64,000 nucleotides of DNA, from NCBI RefSeq assembly GCF_921293095.1, contig NC_060251.1, positions 98,628,566-98,692,565 on the forward strand, in the 5' to 3' direction. Origin of the DNA: Ischnura elegans. Its lineage: Eukaryota; Arthropoda; Insecta; Odonata; Coenagrionidae. The position numbers and the translations under genes were made by a program. Positions 8,222 to 19,419 of this stretch are shown piece by piece. Under the pieces are notes generated by a model that did no database searches, had not been told where the DNA came from, and worked only from the letters and a program-made list of their open reading frames with translations. Position 1 is the first letter of the stretch, and each line of letters starts with the position of its first letter.

Positions 8222-10478
8222 CACAGTGGGGCCAAATCCATAAAAGGTGGCCATAATTAGAAAAATAAAAGTTTGGGGTTATGATTTCTTTATACATGGT
8301 TGGGAAGACACTTATTTGAGCTGCTGAGAAATAAGTTCGTAAAGCAGGTAAGTGTGCACCTCTTCGTAAAAATCACTTTCAAAGTGACATGTGCGCTGCT
8401 GGGATACATAGCCTCCCTCTCGCTTCGAAATACCCTCATCTTCTAGACTCCTCCTCAGCTACCCAATTGGCTAAATTTAAAATTTTAAAAATAGAATCAA
8501 CGCAACAATGTGCATAGATAAAAAGTGTTGCTTTACCATAACATTGAAACAATATTAAAATTATTATTAACATAAATATTAACCAATAAATTGCACAACT
8601 TTTATTCAAAAATAAAAATACGAACATCATTAAGTTATATAGCAGTGCTCTTCAGTGCTCTTATATAGTTATATTATTGTAGCCACAACTCTCGGCTATC
8701 AAAACAAAAAAAAATTGACCGCCCCAACCCGCCCCTTCGTGAATTAATGAAGAAATACGTAAGTAACCTCCAACCGTATGGACGCCGAAGCGCGCAGCTC
8801 GTTGACACGTTGCATGCAAGAGGGAGCACTTACTTTATAATCGGCGTAACAAAATGAGTTCTTTTGCAATAAATTGCCGCAAAAAAGACTCAAGACAAAG
8901 TATGTACAAAGTTAATGCTATAATATCTCGTCCAGTAAAGAATGATATCCCTAATGTAGTTTAACCACGTTGCATGCATGGATTCGTAATTACGAATGCT
9001 GCTTTGCAAGTGGCTTTCAGAATGTAAGTTAAAACCTGGCAGATCTGCAATACAAACGCTAAAAAATGGGTGGAGGAGCCGAAGAAGGAGAAGCACTTAA
9101 AAAGGAGCTTAGTTTAAACCGGCCAAAGCAGGTGTATGGTTGTAGTAATGACAACACAGCTCGAGAACTCTGAAATTTCCGCCAATAAAACAGGCCTCAA
9201 TTCGGAGCTTCTTCTGAGATTTAATACTGTTTTACAAGCTGTCTTCTGGCTATAGAATAAATATAGATATCTGCGAAGTGCATTCTATCTAAACAGCACG
9301 GCTATTGTTGAATTATATCACTGGTTTTGCATGCCAACAATGTTTACCCTAAATACTGTTGCACGAAAGGAATGCCATACAAAATTCATTGTTACCAATC
9401 GGTAAAATGTCAGAGGAAGCGCAGGAAGCGTACAACAAATTGTTGAGGAAATTCAGGGAAGATTTTACCCGAAAGTGCTCGAGGAAAAAAACTGTAGTGG
9501 ACTTCGTCGTGAGATTGATGTTACATTCCGATTCGATTAATGAAAGTCAGATTGTGATGCGGTCCAAGTCATCGACAGCTTTACGTTCCGGAGCCATGAA
9601 TATTTTGTATGAATCCTACCTGATAGAATCAGGATCTTCATCGGAATCGGTAGACAATTCTTTGGATGGAACGAAGTCTGATTGAAACTTGTATTTACGT
9701 TTAAAAGCTATGTGCGCAGCTCTTTTATTATTCAACGTAGAAAACCTACTATATATAATAATGTGTGATGTAAATGTGTTTGTTAACTTTTTATATATTC
9801 TTAAAAAGACATTTAAGTTATTAGTTTTCATTTACTATTTAAAACAATAAGTGGGTTTATTCAATAATGCAGTTTTGTGCTTAGATAATTATTCATGGGA
9901 CGAATTAGAGACGGATTATATTTAGTGTTTGCATTTTTTTAAGTGAGTGGTCGCGGGCCTGTTCATATTTTACGCAGATTGACTGTTATACAATAATGTT
10001 TTATAATTTCTTTGCTACCTTATTATGTTCCAGGATGTATTTTTAAGCCATAAGTATGCATACATGCTTATATCGTGTACAAACATTAAGATACATGTAA
10101 CAATATCCGAAATTAATTCGTTTAGAATGTTTGAAAATTAAAAATTGCCATAAAATGATATTTATTTAAAATAATTCATAAAATTATTAAACGGTTGCCT
10201 TAAAGCTTTGAAATGTATTTCATATAATTTTCAAAATCAGTTTCATATTCGTAATACAATATAATTAAAAATATTCCCCCCTTTTTACTGGACATATGGA
10301 ACAATTACTGTCTTATTTTAGCAAAAATTCCAATTTTTTGGCAAAATATAAATTTTCTTTGTATTTCAATATCATAATCGGAATTAGCGACCTCGAAAAC
10401 TGTTATATTCCAAATTTCAAGCAAATTACATGATATTTAATAATTATGACCAACTTTTAAGCATTTGGCCCCACTGTG
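8222..10478 (+). mobile_element. Transib DNA transposon (degenerate, both ends intact)
   Basis: The ends are inverted repeats of ~37 bp starting CACAGTGGGGCCAAAT; the left end runs on as CCATAAAAGG and the right as GCTTAAAAGT on its own strand, then both continue TGG.CATAATTA. A perfect 5-bp duplication CGGCG flanks the element (8217-8221, 10479-10483). Transib elements are known for 5-bp GC-rich targets of the CGNCG type and CAC-starting ends. At 2257 bp it is too short for a full ~700-residue transposase plus UTRs, and only the C-terminal part of the gene (9130-9685) is recognisable. Family known to be related to RAG1; assignment here rests on ends, target and protein together. Confidence 0.87.
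9130..9685 (+). pseudogene. Transib transposase relic (C-terminal catalytic region)
   Basis: A 5' piece reads YGCSNDNTAREL and then, in a shifted frame, SEISANKTGLNSELLLRF, matching the Transib segment NDGNTAR..F....EITG...ELI.RF. After stops and shifts the frame from 9359 reads HERNAIQNSLLPIGKMSEEA, then YNKLLRKFREDFTRKCSRKK. This is the Transib/RAG1 block L.IG.LSEEAQEA.NK..R..R...RK, whose glutamate cluster corresponds to the third acidic catalytic residue region (SEGNESGNK in RAG1). The last 40 residues end in a serine- and acid-rich tail and a stop at 9683. At least two frameshifts and several stops upstream; dead. DDE residues one and two are not present. Confidence 0.75.
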
Positions 10479-10483
10479 CGGCG

Positions 10484-11105
10484 GCCAAACAGATTTTTCA
10501 GGGTTGGCAACGATCCTTCCGCGGTCAATTTGTTATTATATAGGGAAGCTTAATTTTATTGATAAAAGAATTCGTTTCAGGTGTGGTGTGGTGGAACTGT
10601 TACATCATAAATGGATGAAATTTTGCAGGATGAACTTAAAAGTGTTATTCACTAAGGTACGTGGCGCGTTTATTTGCTTCCACGTCAAATCACTCATTTA
10701 ATTCACCAAGTATTTTTGCTTGAAATTTGGCAGTGCAATACGCACTTATTTATAGAAAAGTTTTTAAAAAACTTATATTTTAGATTTCCGCAACTCATTA
10801 TGATATTTGGGTCCCGTGATTATTTTTTAAAATAATCATGTGTACCATGCTTTGTTACAGGCTCTGCCTTTAAACGTCTTCCTCGAAGACTGCGGCAGAT
10901 CAAGACGCAACTGTCGCATAAAATGATTTTAAAAATGCACGCAGAGCAGAAAGATCACCAGATGCACTTATGTATTTTGAATTTTTCCGTGCGGGTTCCA
11001 TAAGCGCCCCCCTTTTCCCAATAAATTTCGGTAATAAACGACACTAGAAAATGATGTGAAAGCTAAATACAATAGTCCGAGGCGAAGTAGGATGGGATTG
11101 CTAAA
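10484..11105. other. No gene recognised
   Basis: AT-rich. The open frame at 10465-10701 starts inside the Transib end and has no known similarity. Confidence 0.35.
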
Positions 11106-11109
11106 ATGG

Positions 11110-11292
11110 TAGTGCAGAAACGAAAGGCAATGACAGGTCCCAAAATAATTTATTGATGCGACGGTTTCGACACAAGATATCTGATGATGATACGCTGTAT
11201 TTTAGGCCTGATGATGAAACCTTGTATCAAAACCGGTCGCATTAATTAATAATGCTGAAACCTGCCATTTCTTTACCTGTACTATTTTATGA
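11110..11292. repeat. Foldback, arms around CTGATGATG
   Basis: The left arm (AATTTATTGATGCGACGG... TTTCGACACAAG) pairs with the right arm (CAAAACCGGTCGCATTAATTAATAAT). Outer parts, GGCAATGACAGG and CCTGCCATTTC, also pair. The loop side carries CTGATGATGAT and CCTGATGATGAAAC. The arms are ~80% identical. No open frame. Confidence 0.55.
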
Positions 11293-11294
11293 AA

Positions 11295-11955
11295 AGATAT
11301 CCCAACGAGTCGTGCTTTGTAGTGAATGAAATGTTTAAGGGGAACCTGCAGAAACTCTGTCTAATATTTTAATTTTATTCATGGATTTAACGTTTTGGAA
11401 GCTAAATTCAACAATTCGTCCGTCAGATTTGACCTTAAAGACTCTTCCAAATACACACCGACCTCCGAATTCACGGCGGAAGGAATTCAAGCGATTGATC
11501 CCCAAGTTACAACATCGTAACGTTTTACAGTAGTTTCCTCTTAGCTGTTAGTCACTGTTTCGCTGGGAAATTCGGTGACCCATCAGTGGGCTAGAAAATC
11601 GTATTTTTAAGAGACTGAGCATGATAAGCGGAAAAAATCAGGGAAAGTATCAAAAATGAGGGAATTATGAGAGACCTCACTCCAGCCATTACGTATACGT
11701 TCGTGGTTTGCATAAACGTTAAATGATGTATATCTACATACTACCCCGCCAGGGGACCCAATAGGCGTTGGGCGGGTGGTGATAGAATACTTAGCCGTTG
11801 ACAAATGGAAATGCTCCAATGAACTTCGCCTGGCATTTATTTAAGTCGTTCATTGTACTTTTCCGGCAAAATATCTACCTTAAATTAGCGTTTCTGTCGG
11901 TCGTGGGGTTCTAATGCTATGTTCTCCGTATCACTATCATTGATATACATTCTCA
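11295..11955. other. No gene recognised
   Basis: No credible open frame; the 70-codon frame on the - strand at 11607-11819 has no similarity that I recognise. I see no repeat shared with other parts of the window. Confidence 0.35.
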
Positions 11956-11958
11956 ATA

Positions 11959-12586
11959 GGGTAGTTTCCTTCATCAAAGAATACGAAATGCATTGATTGC
12001 GATTCGTTACCCACCATTAGTGTATTCATAATATACAAATTATTTGGTTTTAGAAATCCCAGTTTAGACGAATGGCAACGGTCAATTTTAACCGCATTTG
12101 AAAAAGGCCAGATTGGCGCCCATGCGATGCCACTCCACATGACGTCACAGGAACCTAGTTTCTATACGAGTAATTAGGAGTTCTACATTGTCTGAGATTA
12201 CCAATGCATGCATGAGGCACAGAGCTCAGGGAAACATGTCTTAATAATCACCTATTAAAACTAAGGTCGGAAAGTTTCCTTCGTTTGATAAGGTATTAAT
12301 AATCCTTATTTAAGCCAAGCGCTACCTGCTAGCAGCCTGCGTCATATCAGCGCTCAAGCCTCGCCCCAAGGTCACCCCACACGCCGACAGCTGGAACCAG
12401 AAATATGTCACACGGACTTTTCCCAGTATTCCTACTTAGCCGTCGCGTTTTCTCGCGCTTGAAATTTTTCACTTTTCGTTTAATCGCGAAAAATAGATAT
12501 CGTCATTCGAAAATCTAAGGGCTTGAAATGCGTACTCCAGGAGTATCTTTCGATTTAGGCAATAAAAAAATAATAGGAAACCACCC
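11959..12586 (+). mobile_element. TA-flanked MITE, family T, copy 2
   Basis: Ends GGGTAGTTTCCTTC and GGAAACCACCC, each bordered by TA (11957-11958, 12587-12588), within CAATA...TATTG. It is roughly 85-90% identical to 7000-7654 by eye. The internal TGACGTCA is kept (12140-12147). A small internal deletion relative to copy 1 removes one of the CTAGCA-rich blocks. Confidence 0.83.
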
Positions 12587-12589
12587 TAT

Positions 12590-14880
12590 TGCTCAAGCAA
12601 TCTAAGCCTATCGAGATGCCTCCAAATCTCAAGCGGCTCCTAGCAGTCCTAGCCTAGCCCTTGCTTACGACGAGTTGAAAATTACGGCTCATTGTTGTTC
12701 TGCATTAAATCGCAAAGACTGGTTTGCTTTTGGGAATGGACCACGGTCTTAGAATATGAGAAGGTCTGGACACTCTCCGTTCAGGCATGGTCATTTAATG
12801 AAGCCGTTTCCCGTTGAGGCCGGTAGGGGCGCCACCTATCCTGAAGGGCAAGTTTCCTACGTATCTGCATACCATGATACATATTAGTACCATGCTGCAT
12901 ACGATACTTCAGTAATTATGAACTAATTTATGGCAAAAATGAATGTAAACACATCGACAGTGGTTACTGGTTAACAAGTTCATATGCACTTAACATCTTA
13001 TAGCGAAAAATACCTAGAAATCGTTCTCATACGTGAGTATAAATCAAATGGAAGGCGTTGGATTTCAGCTTCGTCTGCTTCCATACCTTTGTAAAATCAG
13101 TTACAGCCATAACGAAAGATTGTCAGCAGTTAAAACCTTATGTAGTGAGGAAAGGTATTTTTAAGGAAATAATTATTTATAGCTATCTTGTGGTAAACGT
13201 TAATGTAAGTTGTCATAGAAGCTACGTACGCACCATTGCCTCTGAGCCCATCGGCATGTTTCCACGGCCTTGTAAGAATATAGATGTTATTCCTTGCTTT
13301 CAAACACTATTAACAAATATATAATATCAGAAACGCAAACGGCTTCTTACCGAGGCCGAAGTGAAATACTTCTTATGAAGTAACGTATGTTAATGTTTTT
13401 AATCTCCTGAGTCTCGATCAAGTGATAATAATAATGGCAGGGCACAGCAAACCTAAAAAAATGATTATATCCTAGGGACGTTTTGCGGGTATAGAATAGG
13501 CATATTTAATGGTTGAACAGGGTGAATAATTTCCGGAAGTACCATTAAAGGCTATTATACCGTTAAAGGCTATTTTAAAACGATGCTTGCCAACTCACCA
13601 AAGGAATAATTTGAGATTTAAGGAAGTAAAATACCATATGAAAGATAAGAACGAAAGAGATTTTGCAAATAATTTCCGAATAAACTTCCACGAAAACAGT
13701 GCAATGGATATAATCCGAGGGATTTGCGGACGTCTGATCACTTTCAGGTGCTGGCAAATCTGGAATATTATCCCTCACCCAAAAATAAGATGAGTAGTAC
13801 GACAGAAACCACAGGCTACTACTGCTAATACGCGGTAAATGTACTTTTCATGAGAGTTGCACGCACCATCGATAACAGCTGCATTAAAAGAAATCATCGA
13901 AAGAGGTATTAAGAATGAAAACGATTCACATTTTTCCAACTTATATAATGTACACACACATCAAATCTACATTTCCAGAATGATTACACAATGCTATTGA
14001 AACTGAGATTATTTATACAATCAATGCAAGGTAATGTCATGAAAAATAAATTTTAAGTACTCACAATTTAACATTTCTATTAATTCTTTCTATTACTAAT
14101 TTCTATTTCTAATTACTAATTATTCTAAGAGGTTCAATTTAGTAGGAGATAATGATGAATAGTTGATGAAAGCTGTCGCACATCTTGCATTTTCTCAGTG
14201 TTACTTCATTCCTCCACTGTGAATGACATTGACCACTGGAACAGCAGAACCTGTCATTTAAAATATGTATAAATTTTGGAGCTTTAGCACACCAAAAAAA
14301 GGAATCGTACAGCTATTTCATCGCTTCTTAGGGTCCTTGGGGACTCTAAAAAGCGAAATCCCCGAAGTCTTGTGGCCATAACCAGTGGTGCAACGCGGTA
14401 CCACACACGTCCACGGCATTTTCCTTTTTTCAGTAAATCCGCGATATATATCCACGAAATATTAATGTAGAACAATAAGGAAATAATGCAGAAGACTAAT
14501 ATTCGAAAATAAATGAAAACTAAATCTTAATTAATTACAAAAATGACTATTTCCACTCACCTGTAGTATGCGCTCAACAATACGGAAATTAACTTACCCG
14601 CTAATTCTTGCCCTCCAGAATACGTGGCGCCGCCCCGGCAAACGTGCGGCAGGTTGAGGAAACGACTTCAATAAAAGACCATGGGTTCCCAATGGAGTGG
14701 GATAGGAAGTGTCATGGGGCTGGAATGGACCATTGTTGGAGGCGATCCTGCTGACACAGTAGCCCTCATCTTAGCAGAGGCCTTATTTGAGGCTATTTCT
14801 AACATGCGGAGACTGGTTGTGTGGTGTGTATATGGGGATCAACTTGTATGCTGTTGATTAGTTACCCCAACCAAACACCC
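12590..14880. other. No gene recognised
   Basis: No frame longer than 90 codons. Small frames at 13058-13324 (+) and 13575-13793 (both strands) lack similarity, splice context or codon-pattern support. AT content is high and uniform. Confidence 0.4.
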
Positions 14881-14884
14881 TCGA

Positions 14885-15130
14885 GGTGGCTTCCAGGGTA
14901 TAATGTAAAAGTACTCGGCAGATATCATGGCTGCTGAGCGTAAGGTCCGTGGTTCAAATCCCGGCTTAAGTCTTTGGACTCCCCAAAACAAATTAATGAA
15001 GTGCGAGATGACCCCGGGAAAAGTAACTGGCCCCGCTACCCTGAATGTGTGCTATGCACATGCCTGGGGCTTAGTTCAGGTTGAGTTCTATCCTAACCTA
15101 TCCACACCAATCTTCTGGTTGAATAGCTGA
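14885..15130 (+). repeat. Possible tRNA-derived SINE
   Basis: GTGGTTCAAATCCCGGC (around 14950) fits a pol III B box (GGTTCRANNCC). No convincing A box lies at tRNA distance upstream. The following ~170 bp is non-coding and relatively GC-rich compared with its flanks. A similar B-box-like sequence, GGTTCAAATCCC, occurs at about 8200, but the flanks do not align. The call is tentative. Confidence 0.3.
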
Positions 15131-15139
15131 GATGCCCCA

Positions 15140-17170
15140 AGACGTTTTACCGTATTGAAATAGTTATGCAATATACACTCGTCGCAACAAGTAGTTGCCA
15201 AGGTACAGGTATGTTGACTTGACAAAAATTCCTGAGAAACGGCATCTCGGTTTTATTTTTCGTCGGAAAATCTTATAGTTATTACACTTATAGGATAAAA
15301 ACTTTTCATTACTTCAGAAGTATGTAAGCCCCAAACTCCAAGCAAACTAGCAAAGTCTGAAACAAAATGAGAATGAAGTAATGGTATTATTTTCATAGGA
15401 GATAACGTCTTTGATGTAACCGAGTGCTTCATATGATGATATGTTTCAGAAGTCCTAATGTACACTCCTATCCTTACACTTTTTCTTATCAATTATCTCG
15501 CTACCCATCAGTTATCTAGCGCTGTAACAATCTTTTAATTTAAGTCCAACGAGCGTGATGCGCCCGCTCCCAGCGGGCTTCCCCCGCTCTTTTCAATGCA
15601 GGTCCACAGAGGGATAGGCGCGTTTCTAATTTTAAAATGTAGAAAAAAGACAGGGTCTTATGTACAAATTTAATTGGAATGTTCATGTACAAATTTAGGT
15701 CAGAGGACCTTTTTAAGCACAACATTGGAAGTAATTACACTATCCTCTGTTAAACGCACATGATGACTCATACCATAGAGTAAGTATATACTCTATGCTC
15801 ATACTTACGTATCAACAGGAGACTTGAATGTGGAATCAGCCGCATTTTGATAAAAGTTATTTAAAGAATGCGAGATATTGTTGCAAATGAACAAAATGTG
15901 TCAGTTTGTGCGCCGTTAACGTCAGGAGTATTTACCGGTTTTTTTTTAATTATGTAAAAACCAATTTTTGGAAACAATAGCAATATTTAGGAAGTAAGAT
16001 ATGCCGTCGCATGTTCTCTGATAAATTCTGTGCATTTTGGTACCTCATTTGTAGAGTTTGGTTGCGTATAAGTTGAGAAAAAGGTATCTATACAATAGAA
16101 ATAATATAGAAGATGGGTTCCTCCACGATTGTAATCATCAGATGCTTATTCGAAAGAAAACCCGCGCTGATAATCGACTAAAAATGAATCAGTTTTATCA
16201 TCTGCGCACACAAGATAACGTCCTCTTTCTTGATCTAGAGAATTCCTCATCTTCTAAAATGCTTGCATCTTCACGTGCATCGATGGCTTTTGGTCATTCC
16301 TCGTTTTATTTCATCGATTCTGTCCTGGAGATAGACCGCATATACAAACATGTGGTCAGTTCCTTAATGTTGCAGTATGCAATTTCTCAAGCATTATTGA
16401 TGATTTGGCCACAGAATATCTGTGTTCGTTGTTACTATGGCTAATGATAAAAAAAACAGTTAATACTGAATTGTTAACTTAAAAAATTGATGCTCTGTAA
16501 CAAATTTCAGTACTATTTTCATAAATTGCAATAGTTCAATGTGACATTTACCCTTTATAATAATAATTTAAAATCATCATTGCACATCAATATTCTCTCA
16601 ATTCTCTTACACAGCTTATAAGATAAGACTCAAAAACGGTTGAAAAGGATATTCCTTTTCATAAAAATATATTTGGGTATAATCGTTAAATATTTATGAA
16701 TAGAAACACAGTCTACAATATTTACGAAATAATTTCACAAAAGTATACAAAATTCCTCAAAATCCACCCAACTGCAATATGATCCTGATGGGTTCTCTGA
16801 TAATGATGATAATAATTTATTTACTCATGAATATTGCAGTCATAGCGTCACATAAAACCCAAAGTAAATTTTTGTCTCCTCAGCAAATTATAAAAAATGT
16901 AAAGAATCAACTCTACAGCCATCATGTACAATAATATAGCGTTGAATTCACTCATAAACTGTCACTGCTATGCGTATTACTAACTGTATACGGTACATAT
17001 TTACCAAACCTCATTCACCGAATAATATAATTTTTCCCCTGCATTGCGTTTCTTCTATTTTGATTTGTCACCAGTCAAACGCTATCACCTGTATATTATT
17101 TCCTCGTCGTGCAACTGTGGGTTTTTACTCCCATTTGATCAGAAGATTTTCCAACTGCTTTCGACCGGTG
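15140..17170. other. No gene recognised
   Basis: A 128-codon frame (16058-16444, +) is the longest. Its translation shows no known domain, no transmembrane segment and no neighbouring splice signals that would extend it, so it is not called. The rest is AT-rich. Confidence 0.4.
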
Positions 17171-17178
17171 CATTGGCA

Positions 17179-17320
17179 TGTTATATAAATGTTTCGAGGA
17201 AGTTTGTGCATTATATAAATGTTTCGAGACAATTTTTGCATTATATAAAAGTCGATATACTATTGGTGTATTGTATAAATGTATTTCAAGATATTTTGAA
17301 CATTATGTAAATGTATTCCA
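17179..17320 (+). repeat. 30-bp tandem repeat, five degenerate units
   Basis: Units start TTATATAAATGTTTCGAG at 17181, 17211 and 17241, TTGTATAAATG at 17271, and TTATGTAAATG at 17303. The first four are spaced exactly 30 bp, the last 32. Because 30 is divisible by three, the + frame from 17178 repeats a ten-residue pattern (LYKCFEEVCA, LYKCFETIFA, LYKS...). This is likely replication slippage; coding is doubtful. Confidence 0.75.
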
Positions 17321-17506
17321 AGGCGTGTTTTCTCCTCGTACGCTTTATCCCCGATCTTACCACATCGCATGGCCCATTCTGTTCATCAGTCCTTTCCCTA
17401 CAAGCTATTTGTTTCGAATTTCATTATGTGGGGTGGAATATTGACTATATATTATTTGTTCATGGACATTGGTGGATCAACGTTTGGGTCAAATGGGGGT
17501 GGGACA

Positions 17507-17807
17507 CAGTGGCGCAGCGAGGGGGGGTTTTGGGGGTTAAACCCCCCCCCCCAGAGCTCAGAGAAATATTTAAGTTTAATCCATTTTACGTCATTGGATT
17601 GATATTAATAATAGAATAGTGTAAGGATTAATAAAATATCCCTCAGAAAGCCGTAAAACTCACCATTTTGAACCGTTTATCTTAAAATTCCGCAATTTAA
17701 TAATCTCGCACTTACCGCTTATCCTGGTGGGTATTCCATACCCCCACACACCCCGGTATTGGTTGCACCTAAACCCCCCCCAGATTTAACTCCTGGCTAC
17801 ACCCCTG
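17507..17807 (+). mobile_element. hAT-type MITE, family G, copy C
   Basis: The best preserved copy: CAGTGGCGCAGCGAGGGG at the left, GGCTACACCCCTG at the right, and a perfect 8-bp duplication GTGGGACA at 17499-17506 and 17808-17815. It is 301 bp with no open frame of its own. G and C runs flank a GAGCTCAGAGAAAT block shared with all copies. Confidence 0.92.
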
Positions 17808-18261
17808 GTGGGACATACCGGGGGTATGAGGTCAGCCGATGGAGGGCTAAGGAGAGTTTTGGATTTTCTTAAGTGGTTTTTCACTTTAATAATAATAATA
17901 CTGTTATACAGTGCAACGATATCAGTCATATGTTTAGAATATAATTTCCATCTGGTTATCTCAGAGGTGGTCGAATTTTTATCACTCAATAAGTAACAAT
18001 CATTTATTTACCTATCGTTTCAATTTATATTATAACCCTCATAAGACCTTAAGATTGTTTTCACTTCTCCAATTAATCAAATCGCTGAATTAACTCCTTT
18101 CATCGCTATGAGTGTTTATTTTTTTTCTTTTCAAACATAGTTTTGTTTATGACAATTTTGGTTGGTTGGCCAACTGAATGCCGAATGGTTTTGCATGCTA
18201 AAGCTTACGACTAGGTTTCCTTACATTGATTCCTATTATTATAATTTTTGATCCATACATA

Positions 18262-19005
18262 ACCTAATGCCAATACCATTGAGACTCAAACTAGCGAATG
18301 CTTTGTTGATTCCTCATATTGATTACTGTTCTTTGGTGATGTCGAACATTAACAAATGTCAGATATCTAAATTACAGAAAATTCAAAATTGTATCTTGCG
18401 TTATGTGTGTAACATTGGATATTATGAGCATGTCACTCCATATTATAAGGAATTAAAAATTTTAAAAATTGAAAAAAGAAGAAAATTTCAAATGGGTCTC
18501 TCTATGTATAAACTTTTAAAAACTGAAACTCCTTGTTACATTTTCCAGCCTTACACAGATAACTTAATGAAAAAAACAAGATTAACAAGAAATAAAAATA
18601 AATTAATTGTACCTATTCATAAAACAACCATGTACCAAAATTCATTTTATATTAATTCATGCCATGTATGGAATTCGATTCCTCAAGAGTTAAAAAATAT
18701 CTCAGCATTCAATAATTTCAAAAAGTCTTTGTTTTCTTTTTATTTTTATGATACCTGAATTTATATAAGCGTCTGCAACTTGCAATTTTTGGTTTGTATG
18801 TTTTTTGTATGGTTTTTGATTTTGTTTCATGTTATTGGAAATCTGTATAAAGGTGGTTGTTTGAGTTGGTTGGTTGAGTGTTTCATGATTTCTTCTTTTT
18901 TTTATGTTAACCTTCTCAGTCTGAGTGTTTATTATTATGTATTTATTTAGGCTCCAAAGGAAAGGATTCCTAGAGCCAATAAAGTTTATTTATTATTATT
19001 ATTAT
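18262..19005 (+). mobile_element. LINE ORF2 C-terminal fragment with 3' UTR and TTA tail
   Basis: A 163-codon open frame (18267-18758) matches the end of CR1/jockey-type reverse transcriptases: IPHIDYCSLV (the post-catalytic thumb motif L..PHIDYC), LQKIQNCILRYV, HVTPYYKELK, KRRKFQMGLSMYKLL, and finally NSFYINSCHVWNSIPQEL. A ~240-bp 3' UTR follows, ending AGCCAATAAAGTTTATTTATTATTATTATT. The frame is unbroken, so the insertion is fairly recent among LINE pieces here. It is 5'-truncated around 18262 and the polymerase active site is absent. Confidence 0.85.
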
Positions 19006-19104
19006 TATGGGAGTATGTTGGTGTGTGGGAAGGAGGCGATGCATTGATAGTTGCAGAGAAGTCAAGAGTGGAGGCATCCTGAGTACGGTAATACCGGAAA
19101 ATTA

Positions 19105-19416
19105 AGAATATAAAGTGGATCGACCGATATCTAACGAGAAAGTGCTAAGAAGAGTAGGAAAAACAGATGTCCTTTAAAAACCTTAAAAGGAATACGAGAC
19201 AACTTAGTCGGCCGTATCATGAGACATGATGGCCTCATGAAAACAATCGTGGAAGGGCAGGTGGAAGGGAAGAAGGGCAAGGGACGATCCCGAATGAGTT
19301 ACATAGGACAGGTTTTAAAGGATGAAAAAGAGAAGAAATACGTCGCTATGAAAAGGCTCGAGGAAAGGAGAGAGGAATGGAGAACTGCGTCAAACAATCT
19401 TAGGATTGTTGACTAA
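19105..19416 (+). mobile_element. LINE C-terminal fragment, second family
   Basis: The frame ending at 19416 reads MRHDGLMKTIVEGQVEGKKG, then WRTASNNLRIVD and stop. This is the ending of LINEs that encode an AP endonuclease and reverse transcriptase (R..GHxLRHDxLLKTIxEGxVEGKRGRGRPR ... WRAASNQSxD). Upstream, ISNEKVLRRVGKTDVL continues the family (SNEEVLRRVG) in another frame, so at least one frameshift and two stops lie between them. The LINE at 38372-40640 ends the same way (RAASNQSYD), so these probably share a family. Confidence 0.78.
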
Positions 19417-19419
19417 CGA

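Noticed and set aside
13587-13793. Frame resembling a retroelement fragment
   Set aside because: Charged helical translation without any diagnostic motif; overlapping open frame on the opposite strand.
16058-16444. 128-codon open frame on the + strand
   Set aside because: No recognisable domain, no helpful splice sites, no repeat association; length is within chance for one frame in 64 kb.
17369-17602. Open frames ending in G/C-run peptides
   Set aside because: They read through the start of a family G MITE; the frame is produced by homopolymer runs.
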